The notes under the pieces are model-generated. The model saw only the letters and a program-made list of their open reading frames with translations, did not search any database and was not told where the DNA came from. The position numbers and the translations under genes were made by a program. DNA of 64,000 nucleotides from Climacium dendroides (lineage: Eukaryota > Streptophyta > Bryopsida > Hypnales > Climaciaceae), in assembly GCA_950106755.1 (NCBI GenBank), contig OX467091.1, positions 15,641,538 to 15,705,537 on the forward strand, read 5' to 3'. Shown piece after piece: positions 11,530-23,500 of the stretch. Numbering within the stretch: position 1 is the stretch's first letter; each line of letters opens with the position of its first letter.

Positions 11530-14500
11530 CAATGATAATGTTTTGTTTTGGGTGTTGATTTGTTTTTCCAATTGGCCTTCAAAGAAATAGAAAAATTTGT
11601 TGTTCTTAGTCTAAGTGTTTATTGTAAATTTTTTTTTATTAAATTTTAACTATTTCTAGCACTTAATTCTAAACTTCCAATTTCAAGTCGTTTGAATTTG
11701 ATTCTAGTTATACAAGGGCCTAGAAATTCTCCTGCACATTCTAAAATGGCAAAATTTTATTTAATTAGACTTTCCTCAAAAACTTAAGAGGTTTCTAGAA
11801 AATCAAGGAAAGTCAAAGAAAGTAAAAAAATTCCAAAGTCAACATTTGTGTTGGTTGAAATTATAACTTTTGGAAAAAAACTCAATCTAAGTGCCAAACA
11901 AATAGCATCATTAGCTTTAAAAGGCCCAACTTAGCTTAGTGGATCCTCTACCCCTTTTCTTTGGTTGTTTGAACTTGTACAAAAAATATTAACTCATAAA
12001 AAATTGGTAATTGTGGAATCTTTACATTACAAAAAACCTAATCTATTCAAATTGTCTAAAAGATTTGAGAAAGTAAAAGAAGACTCTTTTTGTTCTTGAT
12101 TTGGACTTGTAGTGATTTTGAGACGTTAATCAAAATCTCAAGGTCCTAAGTAAAACTAGTAGAAATTTAGAATTCTAGTATAAGTATTTGTTGCTCTTAG
12201 TACCTCTTGAAACTTTGTAGGGCCTTCAAAAACCACTTAAGATTTTAAAAAAATTATCTTTATCATAATTTATCAATACTTTGAGAATTTGTGAGGATTT
12301 GTAGTCAATGACTATTTGAGTTGACTTCCCAAAAGACTAACTTTTGCAACTCTAAAGATCCTAGAACTTTGAAAGCTATCTTTCTATAAGTCCTAGATAC
12401 TATAGCTACAAGTGTAAGTTCATTGTTCTTTACCCCATAAATGATATTCACTTGCTTAGAAAACAATCCAATTGAGAATAAAAAATTTCCTTGAAGTAGG
12501 GTACAAATCTTGTTGCTTGCCTAAAGTTTGTGTAGTCAGGGAATGCAAAAGTAAATAATGAATAGTATTTTGACTTTGTAGACTAAATATAGTGCTTAAC
12601 AAGCCATATTTACTAATAAAGTGGGTCTTGTAGGTTGAAAACTAAAAAAAAACAAAAAAAACAACAGTTTTTGCAACAATTCTCTCTAACCTAAGGGTTA
12701 ACTTGCTCCTTTATCATTGAAGGGATAATTTGCACCTTTATTGGTGATTTCCTATAGAGGTGTCAGATAAAAAAAAATCTTTTGACTAGATTAGAATCTT
12801 TGAAAACAAATTGCACCATTGGACTTATAGGATGTTTTGAAGTATGAAATATTACCTTTCGGCAATCATTTTTTCATTTACCTCTTCCTTCAGTTTTGAG
12901 TTTTTTGAATTCCATCAAGTATATTTTTGTTAGTTTACCTTTTTCTTTAGAATGGTTCATAAACTTGACCAAATCTAGCCAACATGCATGGAATGTGGTC
13001 TTTAAGTTTTAGAGTTAATTTTGCATCATGTGGGACTTTGTGTTTTTTATTTTAACTAATTTAGTTGCATGCCTTAACCAATTTGGACATTCTGCATTTC
13101 TAACAGTCCAATTCTATTGTATCCTTTTTATTATTTTGGTTTTAGGTAGTATAATGCTTTTGGTCACCTAAACTCCTTCTTGAAGTTCAAATATGGATCC
13201 CTTAATCCTTAAAGGACTATAAGGCTACTACATGGTTTTTGCAACTATATTTGTAGAAAATTTGAAATGTAAACCTCACTAACATTTTGTAAACAAAAAA
13301 GGTCCTGAGATGATTTCTGCTTTGAAAATCTATCAGAGCCTTCCAATTAAAAAATGATCGCATTAAATGAGATTTTGGGGTTGTAAAGGGTTGCCAGTTC
13401 CTAGACTATTGGGAATGTGGGAACTATACCAAATCAGTAGTCAGATGTAGCAGAACTATTGCCACATCAGATAATTATTTTAAAAAAAAATTTAAAAAAT
13501 AAATTTAACTTTAAAAATGAATAAATTGTATATCATATTTTTATTTTTAAAATTTTAATTAAATTTTTTTACTAGCAATGGTTGCTTCACATTATGGAAA
13601 ATGAGCTTGAAATGGTGTCATGCCCCTTGTTGATACTTTCCACTTTAAGTTTATCTAAAATGGTTTTATAGCACTTAACTCCTAATGACACTAAGGGCCA
13701 TGATACTCTAACATTACACATGTCATGCACCCACAACATTAGGTTCCAACTCTAGTCACGAGGTTCCCCATTCTTTCGTGACTCCCAACACTTAACTTCC
13801 ATTACCTAACTTCTACAAGACATTTGGCATGTCATTTGATGAGATAGGACAAAACTTCCATTAATGTCCAAACATTCGGTTACAATACTATTCTCCACAA
13901 ATGCTAACTCACCCTTGAATGGGACCCAACTCCCCACTAGGTCCAACTAATTTCATTTCTGAACTCACCTTGGAATTCACTAATAGGGACTTGCCAATCG
14001 GGACTTACACCATAGCCTAGTGTGGAGTGGGACTCTACTCAACTAAGAAGTGTACAAGCACTCCATAATGATACAAAGGCATTAATGAGTCTCCAATATC
14101 AACTTCACTGCTTGTGGCCACAATCGCTCACTATTGCACCATTCAAGAGGGCGAAGGGAGCCCACCCCTCTTCATAGTACTTCTTGTGGTATTTGGCAAC
14201 CCTCCCATCCTAGAGTTCCCTAGAATATCTAAAACACACCTTGTCTTGAAAGACTACCAAATTCTATGTCTTTTCTTCAAAATCAAGCCTCAAAAGACTC
14301 ATGATCTTTCCATCAAGATAAATTTTATCTCTAGACTCCAAATTTAGAGTGCAAGTCTATTTTTTGTGATCTTCTCTTTTTGTAGATTACCAAAGAATAT
14401 TCAATTCCTTAAATTCCACAAGTATTGAGGAAGTTATGGCCTTCCAAAGATCCAAGTCCCTTGGAAGTGTAGTTCTCCAAGACTCTACCCCTTTGGATGC

Positions 14501-14930
14501 CCATAACTTACAACTAATACTCAACATTCTAGAAAGCTTGGTTCATTGTCTTTTCAGCGCTATGTAACATGCCTTATTTGGCCTAAGGGATCATCTCAAA
14601 ACCCCTACTCCCCACGTCCCACACCATAGGTCGAGACCAAAACACTGCCAACTTTGAAGAGCTATAACTTCTAGCTCCTAATTTGAATCCTTGCATTCTT
14701 TGGACTTATGGATGCATCTTCTTACTAGCCTTCCAAGAAAGTATAGCATGCCATCTAATTTGTCTTGAACAGAACACTACAATGTTATGTTTGCTTGGGA
14801 CTCCCAATTTTTCACACTTTACACAAGTAGAAAATGCAGGAATTTCAACAGAATTCTGTTGTTTTGGTTGCGTTGTTTTGGTCATTGAACAACAGATTTC
14901 TGTTGAAATTAACAGATTTCACAAGATTAA
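11530..14930. other. Gene-free intergenic sequence
   Basis: No exon with family resemblance was found on either strand. The part from about 13570 to 14940 is less AT-rich and contains open frames of 77 and 84 codons (14114-14347 and 14683-14937), but these show no known motif and no splice context. They are more likely decayed repeat DNA. Confidence 0.4.
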
Positions 14931-15675
14931 CACATAGATTACAAGATATTAGCTTTTGAAGTGACAAAAATCCTTTGGGGGGCACTGTGAAGAACAAGGC
15001 AGTTGCACTTCACAAGGTCACATTTGTATGAAAAAACATCCAAAATGGTAGTGCTTTTTTGGATTCATTCTTCAAAGTAAATTGGACACATGCTTGAAAA
15101 ATTTCAAATCATTTGGAATTGTACAATATAGAAAAAAATAATAAGTAGAAAGAAATAGAAAATGATTCAAAATACTAAGTTGCTTAGAATTTAGTTATGG
15201 AATTGAAAAATGCCAATCCCAATGGTTGAAATGTTATAATAAACAATCTACATCCTAAGATTTTTTTTTTCAAAAAATATTCAAAATTGAGTTAACTAAA
15301 AGACTTCAAAGTTATTGTTTATTTTAAAGTAGAGAATCCATTATTGCCTGCAAACTAAAAACCCTCCTAACTTTCCTCTTGTTAATCAAAATGGAATGAT
15401 TCAAAGCTTTATACATATATATAAATCTAGAAAAATAGTTTCAAATATTTATTTATTTATATTTATTTTTAGTTGCCCACTAAGCATTTAAAATGACATA
15501 TTATGCAATAACTTTTTAACTATGTAGTCAAAAGTTATGAAAATTGTTGCACCTTAAATCTACTACTTAGGCACATGTTGTGTGAAAATTTCAAAGAAAA
15601 AAATAAAATATCTATTCAAAGTGAGTTGTCCAAAATTACTATGTTGCTAGAAACATAGTTTGGTGCTCTAGGGAT
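14930..15675 (-). mobile_element. piggyBac-style element, decayed copy B
   Basis: This is co-linear with copy A from its base ~10420 onward. Shared runs include ATTACAAGATAT, then TCCAAAATGGTAG, TTTCAAATCATTTG, GAAAATGATTCAAAATAC and TAACTTTTTAAC. The right end reads CTAGGGATCAA where copy A has TTAGGGGTTAA, so the TTAA is lost. The left ~150 bases of the element are absent or unrecognisable. Same orientation as copy A. Confidence 0.65.
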
Positions 15676-15689
15676 CAAACCTAGAAAAT

Positions 15690-17960
15690 ATTGTATAATA
15701 CGTGTTTATTTAGTATGCAAAACAAACTAAAAGTTTGAAAAAGGAATTGAAGTAAAATCCATACTCGTTTTCCTTCCATAGTTGTATATGATTATTTTGA
15801 GGCATTTCTTTTTAAAAAGTGCACTTGTTTTTTTCTTTCAATCACAACAACTTGATAGCTTGAAGCACACTTTTGTCAATAGGCATTTTCTTTTTCTCTC
15901 CACCATAGCACTCTTGTCAATTGTTGGTATTAATAAATTGTAAAATTTAGTGGAGTCAATTCCTAGGATCAAGCCATCAAGGTAAAGCTTTCAATAGAAG
16001 AGACCATGAATTGAAAGTGTCCAGTTCTAAAAATGCAATGAGAGTTTGCAATTGTATTCTGGAAACACCAAGCTCCTCACCCCCAATGTTGGCCATTTCA
16101 CATACCACTAATGAAACATGTATCACCCATTGCACTACTTGGTACTTATTATTGTTTGCAATGACTCTAAAACTTTGTATCTTTTCAAGGTTTGAAAAAT
16201 CCATGTTATAAGAAGACTTTCAATGCAATCTAAAAGTAGTAGAAAGATTGGTTTTGAGATTTCTTCATTCCTAGTGGCAATCAAGTAGATGCAATGAACT
16301 AGAAAAGCTACCATTTTTTTTATAAAATTTGGAGAAATTTGAAGAGATTGGAACTTGTTTTTAGATAGATTTTTAGACTAATTTTTGTTCTAGGACATTC
16401 ATAAAGTTGCAATGATCTTGCTCAATCTCGATGGTTGATATAAATTTATAGTATGCTAATTTCTTCTAATTTGACAATCAACAAATAATTTTGCATACTC
16501 TCCTTGCATTATTGCATACTTCTTAAATAATGCTACAATATTTGAGTTTCCATTCTGATTTTGCAAACTTGATTGTACTCTATGAACAAATATTATATTG
16601 GATAAAGGTGGATTTGGTAATTTTTTACATTGTGTTCAATGAAATTGTTACTCAATAATTAAATGGGCAATTTCAAGGACCCACAACAAATATCATTAGC
16701 CTATCAAAACTTTGTTTATATGATTAGCAAGACCCCCTAGCTCCATAAAAAAAACCTAGCCCTACTTAGTCCCTCAATCACAATGGCCTTGACATGTCTC
16801 CCGACTCCTATCTTCCTCCCATCTCATACTACCCTAAACCGAATGTCCAACCTAGTTGGTTGAAATCTTTTCAAGCTTTTGCCGCCATCTTCTACTTTCT
16901 ACAACACTTGTAACCTTGGTGAATCAAACCTCATATTGTTTGAGCATTGAATATTTCGAGCAATAAAAATTTTCACCTTAGGAGAAAATTCAAGTTTTTT
17001 GAATTTTTTAAATTTTTTCAAAGGTATCTAAATTGTTCTACTCCCTAAAAAATTTAGAAATAATGATCAAAATTCACACCAATAAACTTTGCAGAGGTTT
17101 TCAAAACCTCTACAAAAGCCTTAAGATCCGTTTAGGAATTAGACATGATTTGCCAAAGGCCCTATCATTTTTGCTTTTTAACTCATTTTGAAAATTGAAT
17201 TGAGTCTGTTGTGGTTGTAATAAATTTTAACTGGATATTTTTGTTTTTATTTGAAGTGATTTATGATGCACTTTCATTTACTAATCCCATATCAATAAAG
17301 TTGATAATGTATTTGTTTGGATAGAATAAAAGGTGAATTAATTAAGAATGTTTTACATATGATATAAAATGAATAGAGACCTTGATGGTTTACTACTAGA
17401 TATTTTGTATCAAATGTTGTCGTGTTGAGAGCGGTTTGCCTCGGGAAATCACAGAGATTTTGGTTGTAATTAGAGAAAGTTATTTGAGAACTTTCTTAAA
17501 TCTACAAGTCTTTTGGTCTTCTTGTCTTCAATTTTTCAAATCTTCTAACTGCTTCCCGTTGGCCTATCCTATTGGTGGCTCTAAAGAATCAGAGTTTAGA
17601 TAGAGGATAAGAAACCATGAGCCTCAGACAGGTAAAACAAGACGACCAGACTACAAGTTGAAACCGTCCGAAAGATTGATTTCTAAACTTCAAATCCACG
17701 GTGACTAACAAACGTACCTCACCAATGGGAACAACAAATAAGTACAACCATGTAGGTAATCAATCCTATTTTGTTGTGTTCACAACACAAAAAGAGGCTA
17801 AACAATAGCTTCATTCATGCCATCCACAACAACAAAATTTACAAAGAAAGACAAGCCACAAGCCACAACATACAAGTTCTCCTCTAACTTCAACTTCAAA
17901 TCTTCACTTCAAAACTTCGCTCCAACTCCAATTTCATAATTGAATTTTGAATGAAAGCCA
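15690..17960. other. Gene-free intergenic sequence
   Basis: No coding exon, RNA gene or transposon end is recognised. A less AT-rich patch from about 17400 leads into the tandem repeats at 18 kb. Confidence 0.4.
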
Positions 17961-17972
17961 CTATTGTTTCAC

Positions 17973-18500
17973 AACTCCAAATAGAATGAGTGATAGTTTT
18001 TTGAAAAGCTAATACAATTTCCTACTTCTCCTCCAAATTTCAACTCATTCTAACACTCTGTATAACTACTATAGCCATCCAAAGTTTTGGCCTTGAGAAA
18101 AAAAAGGCAGCAGACCTCTCTTCACTTCACCACTCACAACTCATTCATTAAAACTTCAAATGAAATGAATGATAGTTTTATAGAAAGCTAAAAACATTTT
18201 TTATACTCCTTCATAGTTTCATTGCAAACAAAAGATCTGTTCGTCTTTTATAGTCATCGAAGTCTTAGTCCTCATCATAGAAGGCAACAAACCTCATTTT
18301 CCTCAAACAAGCACAACTTTTGAATGTTAACTCCAAATCAATTAAGTGAAATCAATTTAGAAACAAGACACCATGATACACAACTCTTCCAAGTTTCATT
18401 CTAAAGTTTTTTGTACACAACACACAATGAACCTCTAAACATTCGAATTTTCCCAAAACTACAACGAGAAAAAAGATGAATAGTGTCCACTTTTTTTCTA
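17973..18500. repeat. Diverged tandem repeat, period about 178 bp
   Basis: Three successive units begin AACTCCAAATAGAATGAG (17973), AACTTCAAATGAAATGAAT (18152) and AACTCCAAATCAATTAAG (18329). Units one and two also share GATAGTTTT, then GAAAAGCTAA/GAAAGCTAAA, and end in a GGCA.CA.ACCTC motif. The units are clearly diverged. This may be part of an old long terminal repeat, but no element boundaries are visible. Confidence 0.5.
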
Positions 18501-18836
18501 CCTTATCAACAACTCTCTACCACATAAGCAAATAGACATCAACCTTTAATTTTTCCTAAAGTTAACTTATAATTATTGACCTTTATATTTGGTCCCATAA
18601 GTATTTTTTTATCTTTAACTTAAAAGAAAAATCACTTCAAAGTCCACCTAAAAGGCAAACTACTTTGATCTTTTCCTTTCACAACTATAACCATATAAAA
18701 TAATTTCTATAAAATACTTCAAATATAGATATAAGTACTAACATCAAACCAATGTCTATTAGAGGTAAAAAACTAGAGTTCAAGACAATCTTCACTCCAT
18801 CTGCAAAAATTTAAAAATGCGTTTGACAGTCGCAGC

Positions 18837-19070
18837 GATATATTCGGCACGATTCGCCTTTGTTGAGGGGATTGACTCGCCTTTCTAACCATCATTGATG
18901 ACCGTGACTCCCATTAATTGGTCTGACTATACAATAGTATTGGTCGTCGTTTAGATATATTCGGCACGATTCGCCTTTGTTGAGGGGATTGACTCGCCTT
19001 TCTAACCATCATTGATGACCGTGACTCCCCTTAATTGGTCTGACTATACAATAGTATTGGTCGTCGTTTA
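18837..19070. repeat. 117-bp direct tandem duplication
   Basis: Two adjacent 117-bp units (18837-18953 and 18954-19070) begin GATATATTCGGCACGATTCG and end GGTCGTCGTTTA. By eye they differ at one base only (CCCATTAATT versus CCCCTTAATT). The unit is richer in G+C than the flanks. Such near-identity next to heavily decayed sequence points to a recent duplication, or to an assembly artefact. Confidence 0.9.
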
Positions 19071-19343
19071 GACCCTCAAGACACCTTTCAAATGTCACTT
19101 CAAGGCTACCGGATTCAATACATCCAACTTGCAACAAGATTATCAATACACGAATATCTTGCTAAAGGTTTCTGTGCCACCTCTGCTCTATATGAGGTTG
19201 CTTTGACGGTCGAGAAGGCTTGAATGCTCAAATGGTGATGCAAGATCCCGTGGCAAAAGCAGCTCATCTGACAGTTGCGACAATAAAAACTTACATTCAG
19301 CCTTTGGTTGAGGTTTTTCAACTTAAGACTCACCCCCCCCCCT

Positions 19344-20519
19344 CTAATTCAACATTCTAAATCTAAAGTGAAAAAAAAACAATATTTCAACTCAATGCAG
19401 CTCTCATGTGGATCCTCCTTCTTATATAAATGATTTACACCTTCACGAGAAGGCATCATCTTGAAGCTACATGTATAACATATAATATGTATTTTTATAA
19501 TATGTACATATGTACATCACGACAACGTCAAATGTAAATTTTTTTTTTGTCATTTAATGAAAATAACTAGAATTTTTTGTACAATTTTAGTTTACAAATA
19601 ATTAGAATATCATCAAAAATTAAATATATCTATATTTTGGTACTAAAAAATAAAACTTTCAATACTTTTGTATTGAATTGTATTAATGAAGATTTTTTAT
19701 AAAATTTTAGTAGTAGTTGAATTGAATCTTTAAAAAAAAGTCGATTAAAAATGAAAAATTTGATGATCTTTTATAAAGTCATAATCCATAAATATGCCAA
19801 ACAAACATCTAAATTGAAAGTATGTCCTTTAGTAGAATTACATCATAACTTTCATAAAAGTATACAATTTGTTTCTATAATATTTTATAATAAAAACATA
19901 TAATAAAATCTCTCCAAAAAATATATGCATTCAAAATTTACAATTGCATATATCTACCTCATTTTTATTTTAAAATCACATTGATATTAAAAAAAATTAT
20001 CTATGTAAATGACAAAGAAATTGATGATCAATCCTCAATATATTTTGTAACAATTTGATGATTATTAATGACAATATCTATACCATGCTACTTCAAGCTT
20101 TGATAAAAAAATATCCTTATACAAAATGTCTTGAATTTGATAATGGAATTTTAAAGCATATGAAAAAAGGTCAATTGCAAATTGCAAAAGTTAGTTATGA
20201 CTTGTTTAAAATGAAATCTTACTAACAAAAATTAATTACCAATATAAATTTCAATTTAGAATTAAAATGAATCTAATTAGAAAAAATTTGCTCCTTCAAT
20301 CAAAATCACAATAGAAATTGGCATTGTAAATTGTAACTATGTCTATATGAAATTAAAATACAAAGCAATATGGAGCAAAATGTTCACCCCAGATATGCTC
20401 ATTTTTATTTTATATTGGCATTTTTACAGTATTCAATTCCATGTTTTTGAGACTCAAAAGCTCAAACATCATTTCTACCTTATTTTTTAATTCTTTAGGA
20501 GTTATCACATTGATCAATC
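19344..20519. other. AT-rich sequence downstream of UBP gene
   Basis: Extremely AT-rich and without coding sense. On the minus strand AATAAA occurs at 20404-20409, about 111 bases past the UBP stop codon, and could serve as a poly(A) signal. In sequence this AT-rich that motif is weak evidence. A run of ten C lies just before this stretch. Confidence 0.35.
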
Positions 20520-23500
20520 CTATATTACAATAGGAACACTATTTTTCCTCCCAATGTTTGATGGAACATCTTTAGATTTCTTATTAAACTCAAATATTCC
20601 ATGACCATGAATACCATTATTGGTAATATGGCAATTCAACCTTTGATCATTATATTCTTCACGATTGATAACTGGAGTTGATGTATGTCTCCAATTTAAC
20701 AAGCTTTCACCTCCTTCAATCAATTTACCATGGTTATTCTCCTCACTACTACCATTACCATTTGCAACAATATTTTTACTTGAAGAATTTGTAAAGATAG
20801 ACTTTGAACTTCTATTTAAAAATCCAGAAAAGAACAATGGCTTTGTAGCAAGCTTCTTGACTTTAGTATCTGAAGCAAATACATTGATTTTACTTTGAAC
20901 CTCCTTGAGTGGTTCAACATTATTGGTACTACCAATAGTCAAAGTCTCTCCATTTGTGCATTCTACAATGGCATTTTTCATTTCCATAGTACATAATTCT
21001 GATGATTGGTAAAGTTTATCCTTTTGTTGTAAAGATTTATCTTTGGAAATTTGAGAAACAGTAGAAAGGGGTTCAACAATTACATATGGAATATCATCTT
21101 CTAAAAGTCTTATATCATATGACTCTTCACATATCTCAATACCTCTTCGAGTTACTTTTGTTGTCGATGTTTCTTTTTTAGTGTTTATTATCAATGGTGG
21201 AAGTTCATCTATGAGAAGTTGACATTCATCATGACAAGGTTCTTGGATCCAAGAATTTTTTTGTGAAGGTTCCATTGGATATGTAGTTCCAAATTCCACT
21301 TCATGATTATTTTGGGATGTTATCAAATTGTGTCTTTGCAAATTATATTTGTCAATAAGAATATTGCCTTCTTCGCAAGGTCGTTGAATCCAAGAATTTT
21401 CTTGTAGTGCAATAGGTTGATGCTTTTGATCCACATGTCTAAAGTTTGCTTCATGGGTTTTTGATAATGATTTCAATGCACAACTTTCTACATCTAAAAT
21501 CCTTTTAGAGCAATAAGATCCCTTTGAGTTTAATACATCATTTGATGATTGCAAAATATCTAAGTTATCACAAATTTTGTCAATCTTCAATAAATCAGAT
21601 GAGGCACTTGCATCATGACTAGATGGTGTAGTTAAAGGTCTATTTGACTCTATTGATTCATCCATATTAGATGTGTCCTTGCTATCAATATCCATATCAT
21701 GAGAATCTCTATTTGAACTTGTACTTGAAGATAAATCCTCTTTTTCAAAAGTATCTTCAATATGTTGTTGATTTATTCTTTCAAAGTCAATGTCATTCCA
21801 TGTGTTTGCTTCATTTAAGCTAGAGTTTTCCATCTCAACAAATTTACTAGATGTATTGCAAACTATAGGATGGTTTTTAGATGTAAAAGCATGATTTAAA
21901 TTTAATAAATCTTCCACACTACTGATGGATCCTTTTGTAGTTGAAGGAATTTCTTCAATTTTTTTAGAATCATATCTTAAAGAAAAATTATCTATTTCTT
22001 TTATTTGAAGATCTTTAAGTTCATTCATATCTGAGCATCTTGGTAAGGGGCTACATTGGTGTATTGATTTTGAATTGTTTATATTATAATCATTGTTCTT
22101 TATATTCAATGGCAATTCATAGTTATCAATATTTATATTGCATGAAAAATTGCAATTCAAAGTTTGTGAAGCAAAAGAGTCATTTGATGTTTTACAAATT
22201 GTTGGATTTGTTGGTGGCATAAAATTATTAGAAGAACTTGACTCTTTGACAAGGTCTTCATAATATGCAATGTTGCTTGTGGGATTTAGTGGTGCCATCA
22301 TTCTTTCTTCTATTCCAATATTGTGAGCATCTTTGTCAACAATATTTTTTGAATTTTGAGAATCTTCTATTGTAGAAATAATGTATATTGATTAGACAAA
22401 AATACTATGCATCTTAAAAAAAATATGATTATTTTATTTTATTCCATTTCATGAAAATAATTAAAATAATATTATTTTTTATACTTTAGAAATATTGATT
22501 AGGATCTTTTATATTCAAATGGATTATCATAAAAAATTTATCAATTTTCATCAATTAATAAATACCGTCATGAAAAATGACAAAAATCCTAATATATATA
22601 AATTTTTTAAAAGAATGAAGATGAAATTTAAATTTAACCAAATTGCATATATTTCTTAGACTACAAAAGCTTCTCCCTTTAGAAACTTACTTTCAAAAGA
22701 AAATATTGTTTCATTGGATAAATTGAATTGCAATGGCTTTTCCTCATTAATCAAGGGTGAAAAAGTTGAACTTCTTTGAGATTCAATACATGAAGTATTG
22801 ATTAATTTTGAGGGTAGATATGATGTTAAAATTGTAGGAGATCCTTCTGTTAAAGGTTCTTTACGTGCTTTAGATCTGTGCTTTATAGATAAAATAATTA
22901 AAATGAAATTCAAAATAACTCATAAATAATAATAAATTATTCATTTAAAATATATTTTGTAATAATTATATTTTCAAATTTTAGTCCTACCATTAAATTT
23001 TTGGCCATGATTCAATTAATACAAGCATCGCTCAATATGCTTAATATTACATTACAACTTATGAATGCATTGATATAAAAAAATTATTATATTATTTTTT
23101 TATATATTGCCTATGAATAACAAACTATGTTATTAAATTAAAAAAATAAAGTAATTTTAATAAATAAATTTTATAATACTTATAAATAATCATATTATTT
23201 TTTGAAAAAAAAATTAAACATTATTTTTTTAATCCAAGCACATATGTGTAAAATTACCTGCAATAGAATAACATGTAAGCTCTTTGGACCAAAACCTTTT
23301 CCAATTCTACTTCTTTAACCTATATATGTAATACAAGTTAGTTTTGAAACAAATATAGTATGCTTTTTGGTGAATAATTTTATAAAGTTTTATGTTTGAG
23401 TTGCTTACCACATCTTTTTATAAAGTTTTATGATTGAATTACTTATCACATCTTTTTGAAATTAATGAAAATGCAATTTATAATATTATTATTTAAAATA

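Noticed and set aside
19115..19333. A possible exon or retroelement fragment in a GC-richer patch, with frames on both strands.
   Set aside because: The plus-strand reading needs a frameshift and the minus-strand reading has no known motif.
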